Shown: in pieces, positions 17,018-26,035 of the stretch
Layout of the letters: every line of letters begins with the position of its first letter
Numbering within the stretch: position 1 is the stretch's first letter
NCBI RefSeq assembly: GCF_000292915.1
Contig: NC_018514.1
Location: 1,550,001-1,614,000 of the forward strand
Length of the DNA: 64,000 nucleotides
DNA from: Burkholderia cepacia GG4
Lineage (GTDB): Bacteria; Pseudomonadota; Gammaproteobacteria; Burkholderiales; Burkholderiaceae
Reading direction: 5' to 3'
Position numbers and translations under genes: made by a program
The notes under the pieces: generated by a model
What the model saw: only the letters and a program-made list of their open reading frames with translations
What the model was told of the DNA's origin: nothing
The model's database searches: none

Positions 17018-18550
17018 GTGCAACTGGAAGCTACCCACCGCGCGGGCATCGTGCTCGGGGCGGACGACGCATTGCATCGAACCGATACGGCCGTGCGCGA
17101 TCCCGCGCTGAGCCCGCGCCTGCACAATCACGACCTCGCGCCGACCAAGGCCGAGGGCCGGACCTGGGGCCGCTACAGCATCTTTGCGCTGTGGACCAAC
17201 GACGTGCACAACATCGCGAACTACTCGTTCGCGATCGGGCTGTTCGCGCTCGGCCTGTCGGGCTGGCAGATGCTCGCATCGCTCGCGATCGGCGCGGTGC
17301 TCGTGTACTGCTTCATGAACCTCACCGGCTACATGGGCCAGAAGACCGGCGTGCCGTTCCCGGTGATCAGCCGGATGAGCTTCGGCATCTACGGCGCGCT
17401 GCTGCCCGCGATGATCCGCGCGGTGATCGCGATCGCATGGTTCGGTATCCAGACCTATCTCGCATCCGTCGTGCTGCGCGTGCTGCTCACCGCGATCTGG
17501 CCGGGCGTCGCCGCCTTCGACCAGGACGCGATCTTCGGGCTGTCGACGCTGGGCTGGATCACGTTCGTCGCGATCTGGCTCGTGCAGATCGGCATCCTCA
17601 CGTACGGGATGGAGATGGTCCGCAAGTACGAAGGGCTCGCCGGCCCGATCATCCTCGTCACGACGCTGTCGCTCGCCGCATGGATGTTCAGCCGCACGGG
17701 CGGCCATCTCGCGATGTCGATCGGCAAGCCGATGACCGGCCTCAAGATGTGGACCGAGGTGTTCGCGGGCGGCTCGCTGTGGCTCGCGATCTACGGCACG
17801 CTGGTGCTGAACTTCTGCGATTTCGCGCGCTCGTCGCCGAGCGCGAAGACGGTGCGGGTCGGCAACTTCTGGGGCCTGCCGGTCAACATCCTGGTGTTCG
17901 CGACGATCAGCTTCGTGCTCGCGGGCGCGCAGTTCAAGCTGAATGGCCAGATCATCCACAGCCCGACGGAAATCATCGCGACGGTGCCGAACAAGCTGTT
18001 CCTCGTGCTCGGTTGCCTCGCGTTCCTGATCGTGACGGTCGCGGTGAACATCATGGCGAACTTCGTCGCGCCGGCCTTCGTGCTGACGAGCCTCGCGCCG
18101 CACCGCCTGACGTTCCGCCGCGCGGGCCTGATCAGCGCGACGGTCGCGGTGCTGATCCTGCCGTGGAACCTGTACAACAGCCCGATCGTGATCGTCTACT
18201 TCCTGTCCGGCCTCGGCGCGCTGCTCGGCCCGCTGTACGGGATCATCACGGTCGACTACTGGCTCGTGCGCAAGCAGCGCGTGAACGTGCCCGACCTGTA
18301 CACCGAAGCGCCGACCGGCGCCTATTTCTACACGCGCGGCGTGAACCGCAAGGCGCTCGCGGCGCTCGTGCCGTCCGCGCTGATCTCGATCACGCTCGCC
18401 GTCGTGCCGGCCTTCAGCGCGATGACGCCGTTCTCCTGGCTGCTCGGCGCGGCCATCGCAGGCAGCGTCTACTGGCTGACGGCCGATCGCAAACGGCAAT
18501 ACGAGGAGCGCTCGGGCGAACACATCGCGGTCGCCTGTGCCCAACACTGA
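17018..18550 (+). CDS. NCS1-family nucleobase/hydantoin:cation symporter
   Basis: 510 residues, 12 predicted membrane spans. Starts at GTG 17018, chosen because GGAAGGAG (17003-17010) is correctly spaced before it. The sequence RTWGRYSIFALWTNDVHNIANY after a polar N-terminus and the YGIITVDYWLVRKQRVNVPDLY near the end are classic for the NCS1 family (Mhp1, PucI, CodB relatives), which take up hydantoins, allantoin or purine/pyrimidine bases with Na+ or H+. The next gene, a hydantoin-racemase-like protein 22 bp downstream, points to hydantoin or allantoin as the substrate. Confidence 0.92.
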   Translation: MQLEATHRAGIVLGADDALHRTDTAVRDPALSPRLHNHDLAPTKAEGRTWGRYSIFALWTNDVHNIANYSFAIGLFALGLSGWQMLASLAIGAVLVYCFMNLTGYMGQKTGVPFPVISRMSFGIYGALLPAMIRAVIAIAWFGIQTYLASVVLRVLLTAIWPGVAAFDQDAIFGLSTLGWITFVAIWLVQIGILTYGMEMVRKYEGLAGPIILVTTLSLAAWMFSRTGGHLAMSIGKPMTGLKMWTEVFAGGSLWLAIYGTLVLNFCDFARSSPSAKTVRVGNFWGLPVNILVFATISFVLAGAQFKLNGQIIHSPTEIIATVPNKLFLVLGCLAFLIVTVAVNIMANFVAPAFVLTSLAPHRLTFRRAGLISATVAVLILPWNLYNSPIVIVYFLSGLGALLGPLYGIITVDYWLVRKQRVNVPDLYTEAPTGAYFYTRGVNRKALAALVPSALISITLAVVPAFSAMTPFSWLLGAAIAGSVYWLTADRKRQYEERSGEHIAVACAQH

Positions 18551-18572
18551 ACGCAGTATACGGAGTGCACCG

Positions 18573-19301
18573 ATGAGAATCCTGGTAGTCAACGTCAACA
18601 CGACCGAATCGATCACCGACGCCATCGCCGCGCAGGCGCAGGCCGCCGCGTCGCCCGGCACGGAAATCGTCGGGCTGACGCCGCGCTTCGGCGCGGAGTC
18701 GGTCGAAGGCAACTTCGAGAGCTATCTGGCGGCAATCGCCGTGATGGATCGCGTGTTGAGCTACGAGGAACCGTACGATGCGGTAATCCAGGCCGGCTAC
18801 GGCGAACACGGCCGCGAAGGGCTGCAGGAACTGCTGACGGTGCCCGTCGTCGACATCACCGAAGCCGCCGCGAGCGTCGCGATGCTGCTCGGCCATCGCT
18901 ACTCGGTCGTCACGACGCTCGACCGCACGGTGCCGCTGATCGAGGATCGCCTGAAGCTCGCCGGGCTCGATGCACGCTGCGCGTCGGTGCGCGCGAGCGG
19001 TCTCGCGGTGCTCGAGCTCGAGGAGGACCCGGCCCGCGCGATCGAATCGATCGTCGGCCAGGCGCAGCGCGCGGTGAAGGACGATCACGCGGAAGTGATC
19101 TGCCTCGGCTGCGGCGGGATGGCCGGCCTCGACCGGCAGATCGAGGAATGCACGGGCGTGCCGGTGGTCGATGGCGTGTCGGCCGCGGTGGCGCTCGCCG
19201 AATCGCTGGTGCGGCTGAAGCTGAAGACGTCGAAGGTCCGCACCTATGCGCCGCCGCGTCCGAAGCGGATCGTCGGCTGGCCGGGCACCTTCGTCAAATG
19301 A
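18573..19301 (+). CDS. Hydantoin/allantoin-racemase-like Asp/Glu racemase superfamily protein
   Basis: 242 residues. The N-terminus MRILVVNVNTTESIT, the YSVVTTLDRTVPLIEDRL segment and the C-terminal VICLGCGGMAGL with Cys180 match hydantoin racemases. These use two Cys as acid/base; the first, usually in an ACFGDPG-like loop after DAVI, is Gly75 here (DAVIQAGYGEHG). So either chemistry is one-sided or the protein does something else. It follows the NCS1 permease by 22 bp with GGAG upstream of ATG 18573 and precedes a LysR gene by 24 bp, forming one operon. Confidence 0.85.
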   Translation: MRILVVNVNTTESITDAIAAQAQAAASPGTEIVGLTPRFGAESVEGNFESYLAAIAVMDRVLSYEEPYDAVIQAGYGEHGREGLQELLTVPVVDITEAAASVAMLLGHRYSVVTTLDRTVPLIEDRLKLAGLDARCASVRASGLAVLELEEDPARAIESIVGQAQRAVKDDHAEVICLGCGGMAGLDRQIEECTGVPVVDGVSAAVALAESLVRLKLKTSKVRTYAPPRPKRIVGWPGTFVK

Positions 19302-19325
19302 CGGGCCGCGGGAACGCGTAGCGAC

Positions 19326-20492
19326 ATGCGGGACGCACCGGCGCCGAACGGCCTTCCCCTCGACGCGTCCGACGCAAAGGGCGCGCTCGACGTGCTGGAC
19401 GCGCGGCTGATGCGCATCCTGCTCGTGCTGCTCACCGAGCGCACCGTGTCGCGCGCGGCCGTGCGGCTCAACATGTCGCAGCCGGCGACGAGTGCCGCGC
19501 TCAAGCGTCTGCGCACGCTGCTCGGCGATCCGCTGCTGGTACGCAGCCGCTACGGGATGGTGCCGACCGAGTTCGGCGCGCGCCTGATCGAACCGCTGCG
19601 CAATGCGCTGCGCGTGATCGACTTCATCCGCATCCAGCAGCCGACGTTCGACGCGCACACGTCGGTGCGCACCTACCGGATCGGCTGCCCCGACTACCTG
19701 AACGTGCTGTTCGTGCCGAAGCTCGTCGCGCTGTTCCGCGAACGCGCACCGGACGCGCAGCTCGTGTTCCATCCGCTCGGCGACGGCTTCGACGACGAGC
19801 GCGCGCTCGCCGACGGCGAGCTCGACGTCGTGATCGACAACCGCCCTGCCCGCCTGTCGCGCTTCCGGCAGGACGACCTGTTCGACGATCGCGTCGTGTG
19901 CCTGATGCGCGCGACGCATCCGCTCGCGCGGCGCGGCGCGATGACGGCCGCCGAGTTCGCACAGGCGGCGCAGCTGTGCCCGACGCCGTCGTGGCTCGAA
20001 GCGTCCGGCGCGATCGACCGGCAGCTCGAACGCGTCGGCCTGCAGCGGCGCATCGTCGTCACGCTGCCGCATTTCGAACTTGCCGCGCACGCGCTCGTGC
20101 GCTCCGACCTGATCCTGACCACCACGTACCGGCTCGCGCGCCACTACGCGAAGCTGCTGCCGCTCGGCGCGGTCGCGCTGCCGGCCGAACCGCCGGACAT
20201 CGTGTACCGGATGACCTGGAACGAATCGGGATCGTGCATCGACGGCGTGCGCTGGCTGCGCGGGCTGATCGCCGAAGCGACGCGCAGCTGGCTCGATGCG
20301 GAGGCCGCGCAACCAGCCGTCGCCGCGGTTGCCGCGACTGCGGATGCGCGGACGCCTGCGCCGACCGCCAACGACCCGCCCGAACCGCCGCGACGCACGC
20401 GCCGCCGCCAGGCAACGCATTGCGGCACGTCGGCGCGGCCGCGCGTCGCGCGCGCGGCGCGCATCCACCGGATCGCGACGAAGTCGCACTGA
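19326..20492 (+). CDS. LysR-family regulator with C-terminal basic extension
   Basis: 388 residues, longer than the usual 300. Helix-turn-helix at about 30-90 (TVSRAAVRLNMSQPATSAALKRLRTLLGDPLL) of the NodD/SyrM-like branch, then an effector domain up to about residue 315. The last 70 or so residues are an Ala/Pro/Arg-rich tail (TADARTPAPTANDPPEPPRRTRRR...), probably disordered. Last gene of the NCS1-racemase operon and presumably its regulator. Convergent with the AEC transporter; a 7-bp hairpin lies between the two stops. Confidence 0.87.
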   Translation: MRDAPAPNGLPLDASDAKGALDVLDARLMRILLVLLTERTVSRAAVRLNMSQPATSAALKRLRTLLGDPLLVRSRYGMVPTEFGARLIEPLRNALRVIDFIRIQQPTFDAHTSVRTYRIGCPDYLNVLFVPKLVALFRERAPDAQLVFHPLGDGFDDERALADGELDVVIDNRPARLSRFRQDDLFDDRVVCLMRATHPLARRGAMTAAEFAQAAQLCPTPSWLEASGAIDRQLERVGLQRRIVVTLPHFELAAHALVRSDLILTTTYRLARHYAKLLPLGAVALPAEPPDIVYRMTWNESGSCIDGVRWLRGLIAEATRSWLDAEAAQPAVAAVAATADARTPAPTANDPPEPPRRTRRRQATHCGTSARPRVARAARIHRIATKSH

Positions 20493-20503
20493 CTGCGCGC
20501 GTG

Positions 20504-20523
20504 TCGCGCCGCACCGGGCGCGA
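20504..20523. terminator. Short hairpin between convergent LysR and AEC genes
   Basis: TCGCGCC and GGCGCGA pair across a 6-base loop between the two convergent stop codons. Possible bidirectional terminator; no T-run. Confidence 0.4.
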
Positions 20524-20525
20524 TG

Positions 20526-21467
20526 TCAAGCGTGCCGCGCGATCGCGAGCAGCACCGACAGCGACACGATCGACCCGAGCGTCGACAGCAGGATCGTGCG
20601 CGACGTCACATGCGCTTCGCGCCCGTAGAACTCGGCCAGCATGTACGGCCCCGTGCCGGTGGGCAGCGCGGCAAGCACGACGGCGATCTGCGCGAGCACC
20701 GGCGGCATCGCGAACACGCGCACGCCGAGCCACCATGCAAGCGCCGGCTGCACGAACAGCTTGACCGCCGTCAGCGCGACACTGCCGCGCGGCGCGGCGC
20801 CGGACGCTTCGCGCTTCTCCGCGAGAAACAGCCCGAGGCTGACGAGCGCGCACGGGCTCGCGGCCGCACCGAGCAGCTTCAGGAACGTTTCGACGGGCGC
20901 GCCGAGCGTCACCTGCGCGGCCGACACGCACACACCGGCCAGCGGCGCGACGATCAGCGGATTGCGCAGCAGCGCGCCGACCACCTTCCACATCAGCCTG
21001 AGCGGCGCGCGGTCGCGCTGCAGCCCGATCTCGATCAGCACGATCGCGCCGGCGAACAGCACGCACGCGACAAGAATGGTCGCGATCGTGGTCGGTGTGA
21101 GACTGTCGGTGCCGAACGCGAGCAGGCATAGCGGAAAGCCGAGATAGCCGGTGTTCGGATACGACGCGGCGATCGCGTCGATGCTGGCATCGGCGAGCCC
21201 GCGCCCCGCGAACAGGCGCCATGCGAGCACGCCGACGAACACGAGCGCGCAGGTCAGCGCGAAAGTCGCGACGAAAGCCGGTTGATGGAGCTGGTGCCAC
21301 GACGCGTGCGCCATGATCTGGAACAGCAGCGCGGGCAGCGCGAGCCACACGACGAACCGGTTGAGCTCCGATGCGGCCGCCGGCCCGAGTACGCCCCGCC
21401 GGCGGCACAGGAACCCTGCCGCGATGAGCCCGAACACGGGCAACAGAATCTCGATCGTCGATGACAT
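20526..21467 (-). CDS. AEC-family (auxin efflux carrier-like) transporter
   Basis: 313 residues with about ten hydrophobic spans. MSSTIEILLPVFGLIAAGFLCRRRGVLG at the N-terminus, ASYPNTGYLGFPL in the middle, and LPTGTGPYMLAEFYGR near the end are standard AEC family marks. Bacterial members export or import dicarboxylates and amino-acid-like acids; the direction here is unknown. The ATG at 21467 is preferred. The longer open frame merges with shadows of the DHA2 gene upstream. It follows that gene on the same strand by about 90 bp and may be co-transcribed. Confidence 0.88.
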   Translation of the reverse strand: MSSTIEILLPVFGLIAAGFLCRRRGVLGPAAASELNRFVVWLALPALLFQIMAHASWHQLHQPAFVATFALTCALVFVGVLAWRLFAGRGLADASIDAIAASYPNTGYLGFPLCLLAFGTDSLTPTTIATILVACVLFAGAIVLIEIGLQRDRAPLRLMWKVVGALLRNPLIVAPLAGVCVSAAQVTLGAPVETFLKLLGAAASPCALVSLGLFLAEKREASGAAPRGSVALTAVKLFVQPALAWWLGVRVFAMPPVLAQIAVVLAALPTGTGPYMLAEFYGREAHVTSRTILLSTLGSIVSLSVLLAIARHA

Positions 21468-21556
21468 CTTGAACACGCTGCGTGAAGCCGGAACGCGCAA
21501 GCTTAACGGCTCCGTGTCGTCGCGTGCAACGGGAGGCGCGTCGCTCGCGGCACGCG

Positions 21557-23122
21557 TCATGCGTCGCGCATCGGTTGCGCAAGCAACTTGTATGCAACGA
21601 CGGCGGCAGCCAGCGCGAGCCCGCCGCTCACCGTCAGCGCGGCGGCGAACCCGCTCGCGAAAGCGGCGGGCGCCGCCTGTGCGAGCGTACGCGCGGCCGA
21701 CGGCGGCACGCGCTCGAGTGCCTGCGCGAGATCGCCGGCCAGCAGGCTCGACATGAACGGCGCATCGACGAACGCGCGCAAGCCCGGTGCAGCGGACAGC
21801 AGCCGGTCGAGATGCGCGTGCGTGCTCGCAGCCAGCACCGCGCCGAGCACGCCGACGGCCGTCACGATTGCCGCGAAGCGCGTGGTCGTGCTGATGCCCG
21901 ACGCCATCCCGGTGCGGTCCGGCGGCACGCACGCCATGATCGCCTTCTGCGTGTCGCCGTTCATGATGCCGGCGCCGCAGCCCGTCACGAACATGCCGAG
22001 CGCGACGAGCCGGTAGTCGCCGCCCGCCGTCAGCGCCGCGGTCGCGAGATTGCCGGCGCCGATCAACGCGAGCCCGCCAGCCAGCACGCCACCGGACGAC
22101 ACGCGCGCGGCGAGCATCGCGCCGAGCGACGGCCCGGCGATCATCGCAGCCGCGAACGGCAGCATCCCGAGCCCCGCGTCGATCGCCGACATCCCGAACG
22201 CGTTCTGCAGGTACAGCGGCAGGAACGTCATCATCACCTGCGCGCATGCCGCATAGCCGAACATCGCCAGTACGGCGCCGACGAAGCGCGGCTGACGAAA
22301 CAGCGCGAGATCGATCATCGGCCGCGCCTGCCAGCGCTCCGCGCCGATGAACGCGGCCAGCAGCGCGGCGGCGAGCGCGAGCCGCCCGAGCGTCGCGGCC
22401 GACAGCCAGCCGTGCGACGGTGCACCGATCAACGCCGCAATCGCGCACGCGAGCGCCGCGCCGAACAGCAGGCTGCCGGCCGCGTCCACCCGTTTCGCGT
22501 GCGGATCGCGCGATTCGTCGATCGCGACGCGCGCGCCGGCGGCCAGCAGCGCGCACACCGGCAGGTTCAGCAGGAACACCCAGCGCCAGCCGATCCATTG
22601 CGTGATCGCGCCGCCGGCGAGCGGCGCGACGGCCGTCGCGATCCCCATGCACATCCCCCAGATCGCCCACGCGCGCGCCCGTTCGCGACCGTCGGGAAAA
22701 CGGTTCGCGATCACGGCGAGCGCGGCCGTCAGCAACAGCGCGGCCCCGCCGCCCTTCACCGTGCGCGCGGCGATCAGCCAGCCGGCCGACGGCGCGACGC
22801 CGCAGCCCAGCGACGCCAGCGCAAACAGCGCGAGCCCCGCGCCGAGCATCCGCTTGCGCCCGAAGCGGTCCGCGAGCCCGCCGGCCGGCAGCAGGCACGC
22901 GGCGAACGCGGTCATGTACGCGCTCACGACCCATTCGATTTCGGCGAAGCTCGCGTGGAAGCCGCGCGCGATGCTCGGCAGCGACACGGCGACGACGTTC
23001 GTGTCGAGCACGATCAGCGAGCACGTCGCCGACGCGACCGCGAGCGTCGCGGCGGCCGGCAGGCGGGCGCCCGTGCGCGGGGCGGGCGCCCCTGCGCGCG
23101 ACGCGGGGGAAGACTGGGACAT
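21557..23122 (-). CDS. DHA2-type MFS multidrug exporter (EmrB/QacA family)
   Basis: 521 residues with about 14 membrane spans. Motif A is GGLADRFGRKRMLGAGLALF. VLDTNVVAVSLPSIARGF in helix 1 is the D-motif typical of drug:H+ antiporters of the 14-span DHA2 branch. Motif C (GxxxGPxLGG-type) appears as MAGPSLGAMLAAR in the second half. Start ATG at 23122; TTG at 23128 is less likely. It is divergent from the LysR gene at 23223, with about 100 bp between, the standard layout for effector-induced drug export. Confidence 0.9.
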   Translation of the reverse strand: MSQSSPASRAGAPAPRTGARLPAAATLAVASATCSLIVLDTNVVAVSLPSIARGFHASFAEIEWVVSAYMTAFAACLLPAGGLADRFGRKRMLGAGLALFALASLGCGVAPSAGWLIAARTVKGGGAALLLTAALAVIANRFPDGRERARAWAIWGMCMGIATAVAPLAGGAITQWIGWRWVFLLNLPVCALLAAGARVAIDESRDPHAKRVDAAGSLLFGAALACAIAALIGAPSHGWLSAATLGRLALAAALLAAFIGAERWQARPMIDLALFRQPRFVGAVLAMFGYAACAQVMMTFLPLYLQNAFGMSAIDAGLGMLPFAAAMIAGPSLGAMLAARVSSGGVLAGGLALIGAGNLATAALTAGGDYRLVALGMFVTGCGAGIMNGDTQKAIMACVPPDRTGMASGISTTTRFAAIVTAVGVLGAVLAASTHAHLDRLLSAAPGLRAFVDAPFMSSLLAGDLAQALERVPPSAARTLAQAAPAAFASGFAAALTVSGGLALAAAVVAYKLLAQPMRDA

Positions 23123-23200
23123 CGGCAACTCCGGACCAAGCGGGACGAGTCGTATGCTAGGCTGGTCCGCTATTGCCTGTCATTGACATACAAACGCAGT

Positions 23201-23212
23201 TTTATTGATAAA
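23201..23212. promoter_or_regulatory. AT-rich near-palindrome TTTATTGATAAA
   Basis: Lies 11 bp before the LysR start and in the divergent DHA2/LysR promoter region; one mismatch from a perfect palindrome and one base different from the palindrome at 1524-1535. A likely LysR (or shared regulator) binding site or overlapping promoter element. Confidence 0.35.
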
Positions 23213-23222
23213 AATTGCAATC

Positions 23223-24101
23223 ATGAACTCGCTCGAATTCCGCCACGTGCGCGCTTTCCTGAGCGTCGCGCAGCATCTGCATTTCGCCCGCGCGGCCGAC
23301 GCCCTCGACATGACGCCGCCCGCGCTCACGCGGCAGATCCAGGAAGCCGAACGGCTGCTCGGCGTGCGGCTGTTCCACCGGTCGCGCCGCGCGGTCACGC
23401 TGACGGCCGCCGGCGAAGCGTTTCTCGCCGAGGCGAGCGCCGCGTTCGAGCATCTGCAGCGCGGCCGCGAACTCGCCACGCTCGCCGAGCGCGGCGAACT
23501 CGGCCGGCTCGAGATCGGCTACGTGTCGTCGGCCGTCTATTCGGGCACGCTGCAGCGCACGGTCGGCGCATTCCGTGCCGTGCATCCGCGCATCGAGCTG
23601 AACCTGCGGGAAGTGCCGATGGACGACGTCGCGAAGCAGCTCGACGCGGGCCGGCTCGACCTTGCGTTCGTGCGTCCGCCGATGCCGCTGCCGGGCGGGC
23701 TGCGGATCGTCACGCTGCAGCGCGACGTGTTCGTCGCGGCGGTGCCGGCCGATTCGCGCTACGCATCGATGGCGGCCGTGCGCGCCGCCGATCTCGCCGA
23801 CGCGCGCTTCGCGGTGCCCGAACAGGAACTCGGCACGCTCGAAGTCGCGCGCCGCGGCCGCTTCGCGCCGGTGATCGCCGCGCGGCCGGGCGGGTTGCTC
23901 GCGGTGCTCGCATGCGTGTCGGTGAACGGCTGGGTCGCCGTGATTCCGGACGCGCTCGCCGGCTGCGTGTCGTTGCCGGGCGTTGTGTACCGGCCGATCG
24001 CCGGCAAGCCGATCATGTCCGAACTCGCGCTCGCGCACCGGCGCTTCGAGAAGGCGCCCGCGGTGCGAGCGTTCCTGCGCACGGTTCCGGCCGCGGGCTA
24101 G
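23223..24101 (+). CDS. LysR-family transcriptional regulator
   Basis: 292 residues from ATG 23223 (MNSLEFRHVRAFLSVAQHLHFARAAD). Helix-turn-helix MTPPALTRQIQEAERLLGVRLF, of the CatR/BenM-like branch. The effector-binding domain follows from about residue 90. Divergent from the DHA2 exporter, its probable target, with the exporter inducer as effector (inference). An ATG at 23205 is in frame, but the extra six residues are not family-like. Confidence 0.9.
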   Translation: MNSLEFRHVRAFLSVAQHLHFARAADALDMTPPALTRQIQEAERLLGVRLFHRSRRAVTLTAAGEAFLAEASAAFEHLQRGRELATLAERGELGRLEIGYVSSAVYSGTLQRTVGAFRAVHPRIELNLREVPMDDVAKQLDAGRLDLAFVRPPMPLPGGLRIVTLQRDVFVAAVPADSRYASMAAVRAADLADARFAVPEQELGTLEVARRGRFAPVIAARPGGLLAVLACVSVNGWVAVIPDALAGCVSLPGVVYRPIAGKPIMSELALAHRRFEKAPAVRAFLRTVPAAG

Positions 24102-24123
24102 GTAGCGCGGGGCCGCGGCCGCC

Positions 24124-24222
24124 CGTTCGTCGCGTTCGTCGCGTTCGTCGCGTTCGTCGCGTTCGTCGCGTTCGTCGCGTTCGTCACGTTCGTCACGTTC
24201 GTCACGTTCCTCGCGTTCCTCG
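24124..24222. repeat. Eleven-copy 9-bp tandem repeat (CGTTCGTCG)
   Basis: Eleven contiguous copies of a 9-base unit. Copies 1-7 are CGTTCGTCG or differ only at the last base, later copies read CGTTCGTCA, and the final two are CGTTCCTCG. It begins 23 bases after the LysR stop in a non-coding gap before the orphan binding-protein gene. Being a multiple of three, it keeps frames open on both strands (repeated Asp-Glu-Arg on the minus strand, Phe-Val-Ala or Arg-Arg-Val on the plus strand), but none of these frames has other support. A VNTR-type tract prone to slippage. Confidence 0.92.
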
Positions 24223-24365
24223 CCACCGCTGGCCACGCCCACCGCGCTCACCACCCTCGCGCGAATAAGCATTCCGCGATTCGATGTTTGTCGGCGCGAA
24301 ACCGATTCCGTAATCTGCCCGGCAGCCGCGCGGCATGCGCGCGGATCACCGAGGACTTGCCGCCG

Positions 24366-25355
24366 ATGACTTCGCCCCCCGCCCTGGCCCGCCGCCGCGC
24401 GCTGCTGCGTGTTGCCGCCCTGGTCGCCGCACCGCTCGCGGGCGGCATCGCACTGCCCGCCCGCGCGGCCGGCCCCGACCTGTCGAACGTCACGCTGGTG
24501 CTCGGCGACCAGGCCGGCGGCCTGCGCGCGCTGGCCGAGGCCGCGCGCGTGCTCGACGGTGTGCCGTACCGGTTTCGCTGGGCGAATTTTCAGGGCGCCG
24601 CGCCGCTGTTCGAAGCGCAGCGCGCGGGCGCGATCGATCTCGCGCCGGCCGGCGACCTGCCCGTGCTGACGGCCGCGCTAGGCGATCCGGCGCTGCGGAT
24701 CGTCGCGACGCGCGTCGGCTCGCCGGCGTCGCTCGGCATCGTCGTGCAGCCCGCTTCGCCGGTGCGCACGGTCGCCGACCTGAAGGGACGCACCGTCGTC
24801 GTGTCGTCGGCGCGCGGCAGCATCTCGCAATACCAGCTCTACGGCGCGCTGCGCGAACACGGCCTCGCACCGGGCGACGTCGACGTGCGCTTCGTGCTGC
24901 CGGTCGACGCGTTCGCCGCCTTCGAGGCGCAACGGATCGACATCTGGGCGACCTTCGATCCGTATTACGGGCACGCGGTACGACGCGGCGCGCGGATCGT
25001 GCGCGACGGCAGCGGGATCAATTCGGGGCTTGCGTTCCTGACGTCGCCGGCCGACACGCTCGACGATCGCGCCAAACGTGGAGCACTGGCGGACGTGCTC
25101 GCACGGCTCACCCGTGCCGGCCAATGGGCGCTCGCGCACCCCGCCGATTACGCGACCGTCTATGCGTCGCTCACGCGCCTGCCGCGCGATGCCGCCGCCG
25201 ACATCGCACGCCGTGCGGCGCTCGCGCAGCGCGGCGTCACCGGCGCGGACATCGACGCGCTGCAGCGCGTCGCCGATCGCGCGGCCACGGACGCGATCCT
25301 GCCGAAACGCGTCGACGTCGCGTCGATCGCGGTACGCAGCCTGTCCGCCGCGTAA
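24366..25355 (+). CDS. Orphan sulfonate/nitrate-type ABC transporter binding protein
   Basis: 329 residues from ATG 24366. Signal peptide at about 1-36 (ARRRALLRVAALVAAPLAGG...LPARA) with a run of Arg. The mature protein fits the SsuA/TauA-like periplasmic family: APAGDLPVLTAALGDPALRIVATR, VADLKGRTVVVSSARGS and IDIWATFDPYYG. No permease or ATPase gene accompanies it. The sulfonate-type ABC permease set in this window is near 41-43.7 kb. The open frame continues upstream to 24288, but a signal peptide at the start supports 24366. Confidence 0.84.
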   Translation: MTSPPALARRRALLRVAALVAAPLAGGIALPARAAGPDLSNVTLVLGDQAGGLRALAEAARVLDGVPYRFRWANFQGAAPLFEAQRAGAIDLAPAGDLPVLTAALGDPALRIVATRVGSPASLGIVVQPASPVRTVADLKGRTVVVSSARGSISQYQLYGALREHGLAPGDVDVRFVLPVDAFAAFEAQRIDIWATFDPYYGHAVRRGARIVRDGSGINSGLAFLTSPADTLDDRAKRGALADVLARLTRAGQWALAHPADYATVYASLTRLPRDAAADIARRAALAQRGVTGADIDALQRVADRAATDAILPKRVDVASIAVRSLSAA

Positions 25356-25371
25356 CGGGCGCCGGAACCGC

Positions 25372-25746
25372 TCAGCGCGGCTTCGACATGTCGAGATCGG
25401 GCACGTCGTCGCCGAAAGTCGACGCGACGAGCGTGCGCATCGCGGCGACCAGCAGTGTCGGCCCCGACTGATTGAAGGTACAGCGCTCGCCCGCCGCCGG
25501 CACCGCGCGGTGCAGCACCGCACGCCACGCGCCGTGCCCGCCGTCGCGTTCGAACGCCGCGAACGGCAGCCGCTCGACGATCGGCCCGCCGTCCGCCCAC
25601 GCCGACGACGGCGCGAACGGCACCGGTGCGCCGCCCGGTGCGCGGATCGCCGTGCATCCGGTGGCGTCGGCGCGCGGCGCGCCGAGCGCTTCCGACATCG
25701 CCACCCAGTAGTCGAGCGATGCGCCGGCCAGGTCCTGAACTTGCAT
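25372..25746 (-). CDS. DUF2591 (NinX-like) family protein
   Basis: 124 residues. [12 protein letters not shown] near the N-terminus, the mid-protein GGPIVER and a C-terminal [18 protein letters not shown] resemble phage-derived DUF2591/NinX-type proteins, whose function is unknown; they occur both in phages and as lone chromosomal genes. ATG at 25746 with a GGAGGA sequence seven bases upstream. It faces the binding-protein gene (convergent) and nothing phage-like is nearby. Confidence 0.75.
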   Translation of the reverse strand: MQVQDLAGASLDYWVAMSEALGAPRADATGCTAIRAPGGAPVPFAPSSAWADGGPIVERLPFAAFERDGGHGAWRAVLHRAVPAAGERCTFNQSGPTLLVAAMRTLVASTFGDDVPDLDMSKPR

Positions 25747-26035
25747 CGCGTCCTCCTTCGACATCGAAAACCTCATCCTAGCGCCGGCGCGCGTGACCTG
25801 TCGTCAACCCACAATCCGTGCTTTCCCCGGGTGAAACGCGCCACCGCGCGAACCCGCGCATCCGTGTTACGAATCGTCGATTCCTGCGTACAATGGCCGC
25901 AACACCTATCGTCCGGCCTGCATTGGGCACGCAGGCCGGAACCGAATTCGCGCCGAACCGGGCAGGCCCGTTCGGCAGACGACAACCGGATCCATACGGT
26001 GCAGCGCGGGCCGGCTCTCTCGGGGGGAGCGCAGC

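Noticed and set aside
21482..24268. A 928-codon plus-strand open frame over the DHA2 exporter and LysR genes
   Set aside because: It is antisense or out of frame to two clearly recognised genes and consists of low-complexity Arg-rich residues, a common result of high GC content.
23202..24272. A minus-strand protein with an Asp-Glu-Arg repeat tract
   Set aside because: It is antisense to a LysR gene and its repeats come from the 9-bp tandem DNA repeat; no independent coding signal.
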